Of a stretch of 35,456 bases of DNA, positions 1-9,960 are shown piece by piece. The stretch is taken from positions 196,176 through 231,631 of the forward strand of contig BFEA01000276.1 of NCBI GenBank assembly GCA_003427395.1, written 5' to 3'. The position numbers were made by a program, and so were the translations under genes. This stretch comes from Chara braunii (Eukaryota; Streptophyta; Charophyceae; Charales; Characeae). The notes below the pieces were generated by a model. The model was not told the origin of the DNA, did not search any database, and saw nothing but the letters and a program-made list of their open reading frames with translations. How positions within the stretch are numbered: position 1 is the first letter of the stretch; each line of letters starts with the position of its first letter.

Positions 1-562
1 AAAAATCTGAAAAAAATACATGTTATGTAACATAATAATACAAGCAACGTTTGCCTTCGAGTCATGTTCAAATTCGCAGTCAATCACGAGTTAACAATCG
101 AAAACCGAATTTTTCTTTTCTTTTCTTTTTACGAAAAAAAAAACTTTTTTTCCCGGACGATGGGGGTACCGGACGTATGGGGGAGACATCCGGGGGATAC
201 GACTGGCCCTCGAATTTGGAATTTTGGATTTCCTTTTTGCCGCGCCACGCCTTCTGCTTGCACGCTTCTTTTTGCGGTTGCAACAGAGCTCTGATTAGTC
301 GGTGCCCTTAATCTTGCAAGTAACTGTAATTTTGGGTGGGCGCCATTGTAACTGTATCTTTCTTCTTGAGCTTCGTCTTTCCCGCTCTCTCTTTCCCTTT
401 TGCTGTGCCTAGTTAGCCTGCGGCCTGCATGCTCGGATCGATGAGTGGAGAGTGGCTACGTCCCCCACGCCGCGGTCTAGCCATGCAGAACGTAGGCGCT
501 CCCTCTCCTAATCTCCTTTCTAAGTCTTTGCAATTCTGTGTTCTTCGCGTATGCATGCACGC

Positions 563-569
563 TATAAAT
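563..569 (+). promoter_or_regulatory. TATA box of LTR copy 1
   Basis: TATAAAT sits in the shared context GCTATAAATTT, and a conserved CGATTAG then GCTCTCT lies 15-35 bases downstream. The same arrangement occurs at 10942 in LTR copy 2. Conservation in two otherwise diverged copies supports a core promoter, with transcription expected to start near 590-600. A second TATA-like string at about 914 is not clearly conserved. Confidence 0.6.
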
Positions 570-1300
570 TTCGGTTGCGCGATTAGATAGCTCTCTTAAC
601 CAGTTGTTGGAAGCTCGGGGTAGTGCGATAGTGAGGGTCAGCTCACGAGCGAAGTAAGAGGTGAGTTGAAGTGGGAGTCGGGTGACCCGACGAGCTGGTG
701 CCGAATGCGCGAGGTTGACGCGTGGAGCTACGACGGACTGTCGCGCGCGGGCGAATCTGACGGGTGTAGGAGGACTAAGCGGGGTGACGACTTCGTGGGT
801 TGGTGCGCGACGACGGACTGTCCGCATCGTAGAGAGAGAGGGAGGAAGAGAGAGCTGAGGTTGATGGGCGTGGATTTGCAATTTTTTTTGTCTTATCTCC
901 CTCTTTACTTTTGTATATAAATTTTGATCTCGCCTCAGGGCGACTCACCCGTTTTCTTTTGTTTTCGGAATCCTTGTCTCGGTTTCAGCCCACACTTGTT
1001 TTGCGAGTGACCTTGATCTCAGCTATTGTGTGTTTTGTCGAATGAATGGATGAATGTGTGATATAATTGTTGTTCTTCTTGACTGGTTATCGTCTTTGCT
1101 TGCCATTTTTGATACGTCGTTAAACATAATAGAAATTCTGACGTCTGATGTATAATGACACCTTGCATTCTCGGGAATGATTGCTTGCAGTGATTAGATT
1201 ATTGGGTAGTTGTCCATGGCACGTGGCGATTTTGCATGAGGAATTAGACTCTCATTTTTCCAGTAACAAGTGAATACCTCGTGGGGCTGCGTGTAAGCGC

Positions 1301-1394
1301 AATCTGACACCGTCGGCATCCGATAGGCGGGGCATCCACGTGCGCTGATTCGCGACCATTGACGAATTTGACACCTTCAGTATCGGATAGGCGG
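1301..1394 (+). repeat. 64-bp-spaced direct repeat inside LTR copy 1
   Basis: Two related segments of about 30 bp begin at 1301 and 1365. Both have the pattern TGACACC, then a variable core, then GATAGGCGG. They lie between the promoter and the LTR ORF and could be short regulatory or recombination repeats. No function is evident. Confidence 0.55.
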
Positions 1395-1507
1395 CAATTT
1401 TTCTTCCTCCACGCACCTAAAGAGATAGGAATTTTCGATATCGCATCAAGAAATCCCCTTGCTAGTTAGATGCATGCGAAAGGTTTCCACTACGCCGCAA
1501 TGACAAG

Positions 1508-1918
1508 ATGTCGGACTCATGGGACTCAGAGTACTTCAAACCTTGGGTAAGAGAAGAACTCAGACAGAGACGTCCGGAATTTCCCTGCCTAACCAAGAAC
1601 CGATTGTGCCCCAGGGAGTTTCGTTGTGCCGTAACCAGCGATCCGAGGTGCCCCGATTACCCAACTACGTATAACACGCAATACTTCATATCCCCTGGCT
1701 TTGTCGTTATCACTACCAACTTCCCTCCCTTCCGTCTTCTCCTCCCGTATCACCAGCTCACTGTGGTGCCGTGGAATTCCATCGCCCCGTACTGGCCCCG
1801 CACGCTGTGCAGAAACTGCAGACGACGCCGCCACCCCCGAACCCCAGGGACTACAGAGCCCAACTATAACACGTGGCGACAAATGCCACGTGTCTGCCCC
1901 CGAAGATCCGACTTCTAA
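1508..1918 (+). CDS. LTR-embedded ORF, unknown conserved protein
   Basis: ATG-initiated, 136 codons, about 900 bases downstream of the LTR TATA box. I do not recognise the family. Visible landmarks are EFPCLT (about residues 24-29), TSDP, NTQY.IS..FVVI, then TVVPWNSIA (about 86-94), followed by a CxxC pair (CRNC). The diverged copy at 11951-12310 keeps these in the same order. Base differences between the copies fall largely at third positions: TTT/TTC, TGC/TGT, CTA/CTG, ACC/ACG, TAC/TAT, GTG/GTA, ATC/ATA and GCC/GCT. That is the mark of past selection on protein. The conserved part ends near codon 105 and the C-terminal 30 residues may be spurious. It could be an accessory protein of the retroelement or a captured gene fragment. 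Confidence 0.55.
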   Translation: MSDSWDSEYFKPWVREELRQRRPEFPCLTKNRLCPREFRCAVTSDPRCPDYPTTYNTQYFISPGFVVITTNFPPFRLLLPYHQLTVVPWNSIAPYWPRTLCRNCRRRRHPRTPGTTEPNYNTWRQMPRVCPRRSDF

Positions 1919-2217
1919 GAACCGCAGCCCTCACGAGCCCCTTCCGAACCGCTGTCACCAAAACCGACGGATCGGACGGCCTCTGACGCACCGCGCATGC
2001 CATCTGCCTTAAGTTTCACGACACCGACCGCCATCAGACCGAAAGTAACCCCCCCCCTAGTCCTATTGCATCTATGCCCCTGAATCCTTGCCACAGGAGA
2101 TCTCAGTTCCGACTTGAGACTCCATCCCCACTTTCCCCAAAAATCCTTGGCACACCTCTTTTCGTACTTCCAGGCCCACATCCCACTCCCATCAGGAAGT
2201 CGCGCCGGGCGTGAGGT

Positions 2218-2690
2218 TGGGTGTCACAGCCGTCTGGAGAGATGGGGATTTGGTACTTGGCTGGTCACACCGCGCCCTCCACTAATTGTGCAAGAACTTT
2301 TGTGAACGAAATTTTGCCAATTTTGGAAGAAAAATGCAACAGATGAAAAAGGGCATTTGTGGTCACCTCTAGAGGTGACCGCAAAATCCCTTGCCCCGCG
2401 GCTTCCCAGGCCGCTGACAATTGGGCACTGGAATAGTACATTTGCGAACTTGGTAGATCCGTATGACCGGCCTTGTACCCTTTTTTTTGGGATTTTGGTG
2501 TTATAGACCCCCGTGTGAGTATGCCCTCAACTATCCTTGTTTGCAATAAAGTGAATCATTCAAAAAAAAGAAAAACAAGAAAACCAACTGTAGAAAACTA
2601 TTCAAGAACAAAAAAGGGAAAAAAAAGAATTGTTCCAAGAACAAAAAAGAGACAAACAAAAGAAAAAGACTCGGCCTATTCAAACCACTA
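2218..2690 (+). other. Possible retroposed 3' end with poly(A) signal
   Basis: No gene is recognised. The stretch ends with AATAAA at 2545-2550, and 11 bases later an A-rich tract begins (2562 to about 2670). This spacing is typical of a cleavage and polyadenylation site, so the segment may be the 3' end of a retroposed transcript joined to the LTR. A 20-bp palindrome lies inside it. Confidence 0.35.
2361..2380. repeat. Perfect 20-bp palindrome
   Basis: GGTCACCTCT is followed directly by its exact reverse complement with no spacer. It could be a protein-binding dyad or the foot of a lost inverted-repeat element. No function can be assigned. Confidence 0.7.
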
Positions 2691-2697
2691 CTACCTC

Positions 2698-3083
2698 CGA
2701 GCCTCTTTTCGCCAAGGCAGCGTTGCGCTGCGCGCCAATGGGTGCTGAAGCACCAGTGTGGTGTTTTTGCTTTATTTTGGCTGGCGCACAAGCTTTCTTG
2801 GTCTGGTAGACCCTAGACCCGAGGCCCTGAAGATTTCGGATGAGGCTCAACTTCGACTTCACGTTTTCCTGTGAAAGACAGTGGTACGTTCGAGTCTCTT
2901 TTTGCCAAGGCGGAGTCATGATGTGCACTAATTGGTGCCGAAGTGCCAGCGAGGCGTTTTTGTTTTCTTTTGGCTGGTTCTGCCAGCCTTTGTGGTCTGG
3001 TTGCCCGAAGGCCCCAAAGATTTTGGATGAGGCACAACTTCAACTTTGCGTTTGCCTTTTTTCCAGACCCCTTTCCCCCCTCG
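2698..3083 (+). repeat. Tandem duplication, 193-bp period
   Basis: Two diverged units begin at 2698 and 2891. Shared strings in order are CTCTTTT.GCCAAGGC, GGTGC.GAAG..CCAG, TTTTGGCTGG, TGGTCTGGT, AAGATTT.GGATGAGGC and CAACTTC.ACTT. A third short piece of the unit (ACTTCGCGTTTGTCTGTGAAAG) recurs near 3385 inside the next retroposon, so the unit is dispersed as well as tandem. ORFs crossing it are not supported as genes. Confidence 0.7.
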
Positions 3084-3337
3084 GCGTTGAGTAGGTCCCA
3101 AGCGCCTGGTTTGGGTACGAATGAATCTGAGATTAGTTGAATGGCTTGAAAAGAGTGTATTTAGGTGAATGGGTGAAATATTGTATTACGTGTATTTCCT
3201 GTAAATGAGGATTGGTAGATAAGGGAGGGAGTAGTGCTAGGCTGATGTTTTTTTATCTGCACCCCAATGGGGCGAAGAGGCACACCTCTGTCCAACTCTA
3301 TGGTTATTCATATCAGGCATATCATTCATGTACTCAA

Positions 3338-3473
3338 GGGACGCTGGACCCGGTTTCCAGCAGGTGCAGCTCCCCACCAGAAACTTCGCGTTTGTCTGTG
3401 AAAGGTAGTGGGCCTAGCTCGGTAAGGCACAGAAGTTGCATTCAGGAGGTCGTGGGGTCAATCCCCATTGGCC
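3338..3473 (+). mobile_element. Chimeric SINE-like element with tRNA-Ala-like module
   Basis: The first 46 bases match a dispersed head sequence that begins GGGACGCTGGACCCGG and recurs at 7808, 8970 (minus strand), 30503, 31088 and 35243. Bases 3411-3473 resemble a decayed tRNA-Ala. They show an A-box-like TAGCTCGGTAAGG, a loop with TTGCA (anticodon TGC), a T-arm TGGGG/CCCCA around TCAAT, and GGCC at both ends that could form the acceptor stem. The D-arm is poor, so this is a tRNA-derived SINE remnant and not a working tRNA. Confidence 0.5.
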
Positions 3474-4239
3474 TCATGTACGTGCCTGGGAAAGCTTGGT
3501 GTTCTACCAGCTCGAGATAATCCGTTGGGGCCCCAAGCCAGCATTGGCAGGACCTTGGCTGATGTTGTTGGTTGCTATGCAGCGACAATATTGGCCATTA
3601 GACACCGCCATGTGGGGTTGGGGGGGGGGTAGGGGGAGGTGCAGTGACTGGCCATTGCTCGGCGCTAGCACCACCGATTTCCCCCATCGGCAATGCCTGT
3701 CCACCCCTCATCACCGTGATGAGGGACTGGTACAGCCTTGCTCTTGCACCACTGCTGTGGTGCCAACCTACCCCGTGGGCTAGGGAGAGATCCGGGTTGG
3801 TTGGTGTTTCCCCGTACTATACAGACATAGACTAGCGAGAGGTTGAGATAGATGCAGATGAGAAAAATAAAAAATAAAAAAATCACGAGGTTAGTTGTCG
3901 ACCCTGTGTGACTGGGGCGCAGCGCTACCGGGAGCAGTGCGCCCCGACATCAACCATGGCAGAGTTCTAAGCTGGAGCGCGATATCGGGGCGATGGCAGG
4001 AGGTGGTAATCTTCCAACTGGCGATTCCAGTGCGTAGCGCACGCGCAGGGCTTGGAGGCACTGGTCTAAGCCACGTCACGGGCTGACGTGGAGGATAGAC
4101 CGACCCCCGACGGTTACTCGGGAGTTTCACGTTTTTGCCCCATCGCCGCTGCGGTTCCGCCCGTGGCACAGGGCCATGAGGCGTTGGGTTAGTCCGCGCC
4201 TGCGGAGCACAGCGGAGTCAGCCCTTGGGACCTGAAGTG
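3474..4239. other. No gene recognised
   Basis: Moderately GC-rich sequence without a convincing coding frame. The only repeated item is a 22-base tag at 3887-3908 containing TGTCGACCCTGTG, which recurs with one mismatch at 6287-6308. Confidence 0.5.
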
Positions 4240-5258
4240 CGCGTGGGATTGTCATCCTCTTCATCAACATCATCTGTCATCGTCGCACTGGAGCTGCTTG
4301 AAATCGTCATCATCATCATCAACAGGGCGTGTTTTGACAGCATCACCATGGTAAGGGATTCGTCATCGTCATCAGGAGGCTGTTCGTCAGGGTATTGCTC
4401 ATCATCACCATCATCATCATCAGGGAGTGGTTCGGCAACATCATCACGGTAATGGTTTGTTGCTAGCATCAGGCGTCATCACTATCATTGGGCGTCATCA
4501 CCCATCATCACGGTACTGGTTCGTTGTTAGCATCAGGCGTCATAGCATCAGGCGTCATCACCATCATCGGGCGTCATCACCATCATCATCATCAGGGTGC
4601 CGCCCGTCACCAAATATCAAGGTATGGGTGGCTATCATCATCATCATCATCTGTCGTCATAGGGCGCCGCAGAGGTTGCTCGTTATTATCATCCTCACTG
4701 TCACTACGCCAATATCATTGCCATCATTAATAGCTTACTATCATAAGGCGCTGCTGGCGAAACTTGTCGTTATAGGGCGCTGCTTACCCCCATCATCAGC
4801 ATCACTACGTTATCATCCAAGGTGTTCGTCATTTGCACCATCACCATCTCTCTGAGCATTGTCATCATTATCATCATCATCATTATCATCACCTCACCAT
4901 CATCATCATCATCATCATCATTATTATCATGATCATCATCATCACTATCATCAATTTGTAATCATAGGGCACTGTTGGTACTGTTCTTCAGTACGATTAG
5001 CATTACCATTCTGTCTTCATTTTCATCATTACTATCATCATAATCATTTTGTCATCATTAGGTGTGGCGTTTCAAGGTCATGTTCGTTTTTCACATCAGC
5101 AGGTGAGTTTGGTCATCACCATCATCTTCAACGTCATCATCTTCAGGATGATGTCCAATCGCTATCGTGTTCGTCTTTCACATTAGCAGGTGAGTTTGGT
5201 CATCATCATCATCTTCAACGTTATCATCTTCAGGATGCTGTTCTATCGCTATCGGAAA
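4240..5258. repeat. CAT/TCA trinucleotide satellite
   Basis: About 1 kb dominated by CAT, ATC and TCA triplets with interruptions such as GGCGTCATCACC and AGGGCGC. Open frames across it encode only Ser/His/Ile-rich low-complexity strings and are by-products of the repeat. Larger modules are themselves duplicated, which suggests slippage followed by segmental amplification. Confidence 0.9.
5081..5250 (+). repeat. 87-bp tandem duplication within the CAT satellite
   Basis: Units begin at 5081 and 5168. They share TGTTCGT.TTTCACAT, AGCAGGTGAGTTTGGTCATC and CATCTTCAGGATG. Only a few substitutions separate them, so the duplication is recent compared with the satellite. Confidence 0.8.
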
Positions 5259-5870
5259 AAGAAAAAAAAAACTCTCATCTGCCTTTCTCTCCATCATAAT
5301 CTTTCGAAATTTCCAATTCTTTCACTCATGTCTTAAGAAATTGATCTGAGGAGTGTGCTTCAGTCGGGATAGGGCTTCTGTGGTCACGGTTTGGACTCTT
5401 GGGGGCAGGGTGGGGGTGATATTGGGGAGCCCTACTCTACAGGGGCGCTGCAAGGTGGGAGGCGGTTGCCCTGTCGGGAGCGGGGCAGATTTGTGGTTTG
5501 TCCTTGTCTGGGGCCGGGGTGGGAGAGTTGGTTGCCTTCAACCCCGGCGGGGGCAGATAGGGATAAGGGGATGGCGAAGGTATCCTCTAGGAGGGAATTG
5601 GCTGCCTTTGCGGAAGGGGGGAAGGAGAGGACTGTTCCAGGTTCGGGCCGAGGAGGTTTTCCTCGGCGGTGGCAGCATGGGACAGGGTTTGTGGGGAAGT
5701 TTCTCTGTGTGGTGACTCGTGGAAGCTTCCTGATTGGAACGTTTCTTGATTTCTTCTGTTATGCCTGGTAGTTTGAAGAATTTCTCAGGTCTCTGAGGGT
5801 CTGCCGGTGTTTTGTACGAAGCTGCACTGAATTCAGACTGTTATATTCAGGACCCGCGGTTGTTCAATGC
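5259..5870. other. G-rich stretch, no gene recognised
   Basis: Rich in GGGG runs on the plus strand (5400-5660). Two overlapping open frames here are strongly biased to Gly and Arg, show no family motif and are probably compositional. Confidence 0.5.
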
Positions 5871-6039
5871 CAGAACGACGCTGGCCGGAGCCAGGGTGAT
5901 GCCCTGTAACTTGCCGAGGGTGAGGGCATGAGGCCTTGTAGAGAGATCTGGGGATGCTATGCAGGGGGCATCCTAACGGACAACTGGGGGTAGCTGACAC
6001 AGGACGACACTGGCCGGAGCTGGAGTGAGTCGCGTTGCT

Positions 6040-6286
6040 CTGTAACGTAGCAGTTAGGGGGCGCGAGGCCTGGATGAGCTTGTCAGAGAATAAGTCAGTT
6101 TTGGTGAGCTTTGTTATGATCAAGTGGAAATCCCTTAGATACTTGAGTGTTTCGAAAACTGCTGTGGATTTCAGGAGGTGTTTAGCAATCGTAGTCTTCT
6201 CATCATCTCTCACGAAGAAGAAAAAAGGGAGGCTAGAATTGTTGATATAGTTACAGGCCTCGCGCCCCCTAACTGCTACGTTACAG
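6040..6286. mobile_element. Inverted-repeat element with perfect 32-bp arms
   Basis: Bases 6040-6071 are the exact reverse complement of 6255-6286, including CTGTAACGTAGCAG at the outer ends and GCGCGAGGCCT inside. The loop is 183 bp. Upstream, ACTGGCCGGAGC-type sequence is repeated at about 5877 and 6007. Read on the minus strand, the loop gives a non-repetitive, Lys/Leu-rich peptide of about 55 residues, so a captured exon fragment is possible. No clear target duplication is visible. This could be a MITE or a Pack-MITE-like unit. Confidence 0.6.
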
Positions 6287-6309
6287 GAGGTTAGATGTCG
6301 ACCCTGTGA

Positions 6310-7711
6310 GGACCCCGGCCCCAATCTTCCTTTCGATAATATCAGCCTTGGGCACTGGGCCTGTTTAAAAAAAAAAAAAAAACGAAAAAAAGAAAAGAAA
6401 GAAAAAGGGCCTGTGTGGCCGAATCATGGTATGATGATACACACATGTAACTGTTAGTAAACACATCACGAGCGCAATTTCTGGTGGATGATGACAAGTT
6501 CCATAATAGTGCTATTTCCCCCTTGTAAAAAGGAGGATGGATGTTAGATCGGGCTTGTTCTTCTGCCTGGCGGTCCCACATCAGCCAGCCACTCAGAGCA
6601 CATGGCAAGTGGCGAATTCAGAGTGGCCAGATGTCCATTATGACCATAATCTCCTTAGGCCACACAATTATCGTAACGGCAGGCCAGTGCCCTTTTTCAA
6701 TCCATCAAAAGAGGAAAACAATAAAGAAAAAATCTAGTCTTGAAAACATAGAATCCCTACAATATTGTGCCGTTTCAAGATGGATGGACGGATAGAGGGA
6801 GGGAAGGGGGAGGGAGGGAAAGTGCACTCAGACCATTATACTTCCCACGATATAACTAATGAGGGCGTAATTTGTCAACTAAAGGGCAGGCCACAGTGGT
6901 GCGAGGTTTGCGGCATGAAAGTACGAACCTTTGCAGTTTTCACGACTACGTGCAAGCGATGAACATATTAGCACCAGTGGGGAATCTCGAGGTCAGTTGT
7001 TGGGGAAATTAAGGGCCCGGGATGCAAAAGGTTACTATCGATACCACAATCTGACATTACCACCATTGCTTTCTTTGGGCTGGACCCCACTGGCTGGCGG
7101 TAGCTTGGCGCCCGGAAAGCATCCGCCAGCACAAATTGTAGTCGACAGGAATGGGCAAGCGAAAAGGGGGACTCCACCGCCACAGCAATTTTCGGCACCT
7201 ACAGAGGTTCGGCGATCTGGAGATGCTCTAGGTAAGAACAACCTCCAATAGGAAAGGGTTCAAGAACATATAATTCAAGATAATAACCAGAGGGATCTGA
7301 TGATTATAAGGCTAGGATCTCTCTACAATGGGACTTGTAGTATTATGTCTACCCCTAGCGCTCGAAGTACCGTACGACAGGGCTCGTCCGACTCAATCAG
7401 GGCTGGGGAGGGACGTGAGGACCTGCCTATAACCACTGTCCAGTCAGATCACTAGAATAGAGTGGCAATCCTGGGTGGTAAAAACACTAAGGCAGGACCT
7501 AGGGAGTAGGGATGCGCCGATGACAGTAATGATGAGTAAGGTGGGATAGAGTATCATAGGGGGCCTGTATAGAAAATCATCTGGATGACCAAATGGCCAA
7601 CTGCTGAAGGGACTGTCATTTGCCCGGTGGCTAGCCTCTACAATAGGGGAAAAAGAAAAGAAAAGGAAAAACAAACGGAAGACCTTCCAGAAAGGGCAAG
7701 CTGACCTCTGG
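6310..7711. other. No gene recognised
   Basis: Contains an A-rich tract (6367-6410) but no domain, RNA gene or terminal repeat that I can identify. Short open frames on both strands lack motifs. Confidence 0.5.
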
Positions 7712-8598
7712 TTTTCCAGCAGTCCATCCAATCCCAGTGCCTCCTTTCCGCATGGAATGACTCGTGTCAGTTTTCTCTTTCCCTTTCCCGGAGGCTAAGG
7801 GTTGGACGCTGGGCCCGGTTCCCAGCACGTGTTGCTCCCCACGAATAGACTGGAGCATTTGTCCCAAAAAAAAAGAAAAAAAAAAAAAGAAAAGGCTAAG
7901 GGTTGGACCCAACAGGACCGCGGAAAGGCAAAACTTTGCCGCAAAACTGTTTCCAGGACCCCACAGCCTGCCGCAAATGTCCTGGAAAAGGTGAAATTTC
8001 TTCCGCAAACCTTTTTCCAGGACCCCACAGACCGAAGATTGCGGCTTGGAAAAACATCAATCTGTGTTTTCACATAGTCCGCAGCCTGGAAAAGTCTCAC
8101 GGGAGGATTCCTCGCTGAAATTTTGTGCCTACTCTAGAGGGTAGGGGGGAGGGCATGTCATTCCTGGAAAAGTCTCACAGGAGGCAGCAGCCAATAGCGA
8201 TGAAGCGTGCCACAAAAAAAAAAAAAAACCCCGGAAAAAAGAACAAAACAAACCAGTGCCAACGGAAACAGGCAACCATTGGCTCAACTGATTTCCAAAG
8301 GGTTTTCCAAAATGTGCATTTGGTCCTCAACGATGGGGTCCCGGAAAAAGTACTTTCCGACTTTCCAAAACGACGTGGCACTGCCCACTTTTGGTGGCCA
8401 CACATCTTTTCCATCCGCAAAGCTGTCAGGTCCTTGCCTAAGATTTATGATTCCCAAACATTTCCAGGCTTTTCCGAAGCCCTTTTCTGTGGGGTCCTGC
8501 CGTCAACTGAGAGGGTAGGGGGACAGCTATCCTTTAAGTTTCAGTTGAGCCATCTGGTGTGGAAAGGAGGCACTGGGATTGGATGGACTGCTGGAAAA
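7712..8598. mobile_element. 887-bp non-autonomous element with 38-bp perfect inverted ends
   Basis: Bases 7712-7749 (starting TTTTCCAGCAGTCC) are the exact reverse complement of 8561-8598. Similarity continues imperfectly for some bases on both sides, so the true arms may be longer. Inside, a motif like TTTCCAGGACCCCACAG recurs at about 7950 and 8009 and in inverted form near 8490. That makes the interior a set of short subterminal repeats. No transposase is encoded. A poly(A) retroposon has landed inside at 7808-7893. This looks like a non-autonomous DNA transposon or small foldback element. Confidence 0.65.
7793..7908 (+). mobile_element. Poly(A) retroposon insertion with 15-bp target duplication
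   Basis: A short copy of the dispersed head family (about 7808-7863, with CCCGGTTCCCAGCA and AATAGACTGGAGCA) ends in an A-rich tail. It is bracketed by the perfect direct repeat GGCTAAGGGTTGGAC at 7793-7807 and 7894-7908. The poly(A) tail and 15-bp duplication are the signature of LINE-driven target-primed retroposition. The insertion is younger than the inverted-repeat element it interrupts. Confidence 0.8.
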
Positions 8599-8750
8599 GT
8601 GGAAGACGGCTGAGTAGAAATAAAAATCCTTCCTTTTGCCGGCAGCAGTTGAATCTCAACAATTTTATTTTATTATTATTATTTTTTCATAATATCTGCT
8701 GCCTCAAGCAGTCAGTTTACCTCAGTGTAAGCTGGTACCTGGATGCTTAA

Positions 8751-8958
8751 ACCACCAGTACTTGGCCCATACATCGGCTGCGGGCCGTTGCCGTTAACGC
8801 TACGCAAAGTTCGGGCTTCGGGGTACCGGACCTCAATGGCCTGAAGCGCCAGCCAAAAAAATTTGAAACGGTACCCTGGGCCCCTGGCGCTTCGGCAAAA
8901 ATTGGCGCGCAGGGGGGTTCCAGGCTCGGCAACGGTAGCTGGGCCAAGTACTGGTGGT
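8751..8958. mobile_element. TTAA-flanked MITE, 208 bp
   Basis: The ends form a perfect 19-bp inverted repeat, ACCACCAGTACTTGGCCCA, and the element is flanked on each side by TTAA (8747-8750 and 8959-8962). No protein is encoded. A related element with the same TTAA flanks and similar ends lies at 18305-18505. TTAA target duplication is characteristic of the piggyBac superfamily, so a piggyBac-type transposase in trans is the likely mobiliser. That link is an inference, because the ends do not begin with the usual CCC. Confidence 0.8.
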
Positions 8959-8969
8959 TTAACCGTCAG

Positions 8970-9024
8970 GCTGCTCCATCTATTGGTGGGGAGCGACACC
9001 TGCTGGAAACCGGGTCCAGCGTCC
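8970..9024 (-). mobile_element. Fragment of the GGGACGCTGGACCCGG retroposon family
   Basis: The minus strand reads GGACGCTGGACCCGGTTTCC, then CAGGTG, then CTCCCCACCAATAGATGGAGC, matching the first 55 bases of the copies at 30503 and 35243. There is no tail, so it is a 3'-truncated relic. Confidence 0.7.
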
Positions 9025-9242
9025 ATTGGTACATCACATAATACAGCATCAAAGAACCCTGTTTCTTGGGGCTGTGGTCGCTTATTGTATCTGTCCCAAA
9101 TTCCGTCGTCCCTTGGAGCTGCTAAAAACACCCACCCGCTGTGGAGCTCCTCTTACGTATGGGCTCAGCCCTATCCAGCAGCTTTCTAGTGGTTGTTCCT
9201 TTGGTTACCTTTTTAAAACTGGCTTTTGAAGCCTTCACCTCC

Positions 9243-9960
9243 TTAAACCCTTATCTATCTCCCTGCTTCTGCTTAGGGTCTTTAAACCCTTCAATCTGTC
9301 CTTTGGGTTCCAATGACGCCGATTGTCCATTTGTACTCATCGTTTGCCTTCCCACTTGTTCTGTGGTCTCCCGCTCGCCCCCTGTACCTGAGGAGAGCCC
9401 CTATTCACTCGGATGAAGCTGTGGGGAGGCTGTGAGGATAATGTTGCCGAAGTCCTCTGTTCAGATGTCCACCACTTACATAAAAGCATCACTTGCCCCG
9501 GCTGGCCACGTGTCAGGGTGGGTGGCGGGTGCTGATAGAAAAGAAGGTGGAGAGGAGGGTGGAGGTGGGGTGGCAGGCGGGGGACCAGTCGGGATAGGGG
9601 GNTTAAACCCTTATCTATCTCCCTGCTTCTGCTTAGGGTCTTTAAACCCTTCAATCTGTCCTTTGGGTTCCAATGACGCCGATTGTCCATTTGTACTTGT
9701 CGTTTGCCTTCCCACTTGTTCTGTGGTTTCCCGCTCGGCCCCTGTACCTGAGGAGAGCCCCTATTCACTCGGATGAAGCTGTGGGGAGGCTTTGGGGATA
9801 ATGTTGCTGAAGTCCTCTCTTCAGATGTCCACCGCTTACGTAAAAGCATCACTTGCCCCGGCTGGCCAGGTGTTGGGGTGGGTGGTGGGTGTTGATAGAA
9901 GAGAAGGTGGAAAGGAGGGTGGAGGTGGGGTGGCAGGCGGGGGACCAGTCGGGATAGGGG
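9243..9960 (+). repeat. 360-bp direct duplication joined at an N
   Basis: Bases from 9243 and from 9603 are nearly identical for about 358 bp, with only scattered substitutions such as CTCATC/CTTGTC, TGTGAGG/TTTGGGG and AGAAAAG/AGAGAAG. The ambiguous base at 9602 sits exactly at the junction. Both a real tandem duplication and a gap-filling error would give this. A minus-strand Pro-rich open frame crosses both units and is not supported as a gene. Confidence 0.85.

Larger units (their letters stand above)
215..2217 (+). mobile_element. LTR copy 1 of a Ty3/gypsy-type element
   Basis: This stretch aligns in order with 10560-12702. Shared blocks include the sequence around TTTCCTTTTTGC (about 230 and 10578), CCCTTAATCTTG, TTGTAACTGTATCTTTCTTC, the CCCCACGCCGCGG block, a TATAAAT box, GAGGTGAGTTGA, GACGACGGACTG and the end block GGGCGTGAGGTTGG. 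Copy 2 runs straight into a primer binding site, so I read the shared unit as a roughly 2-kb LTR. The left edge is uncertain and bases 1-214 may also belong to it. No gag or pol follows this copy; similarity ends at about 2220, so it is a solo or truncated LTR. It contains an ORF at 1508-1918. The LTR identity is an inference from copy 2; the homology itself is visible. Confidence 0.65.

Noticed and set aside
666-920. Plus-strand and minus-strand ORFs within LTR copy 1
   Set aside because: These frames do not show the in-order, synonymous-biased conservation in copy 2 that the 1508-1918 frame shows.
2473-2748. Lys-rich ORF after the poly(A) signal
   Set aside because: It is the translation of an A-rich tract following AATAAA.
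3411-3473. tRNA-Ala gene
   Set aside because: The D-arm does not pair properly and the acceptor is only four bases; it reads better as a tRNA-derived SINE relic.
4240-5258. CRISPR array
   Set aside because: The repeats are trinucleotides without regular spacers, and the context is eukaryotic.
4225-5299. Several long open frames rich in Ser, His and Ile
   Set aside because: They are translations of a CAT/TCA satellite in different frames, with no complex sequence.
5353-5771. Gly/Arg-rich ORFs as genes
   Set aside because: G-rich composition produces overlapping open frames in two phases; neither has a motif.
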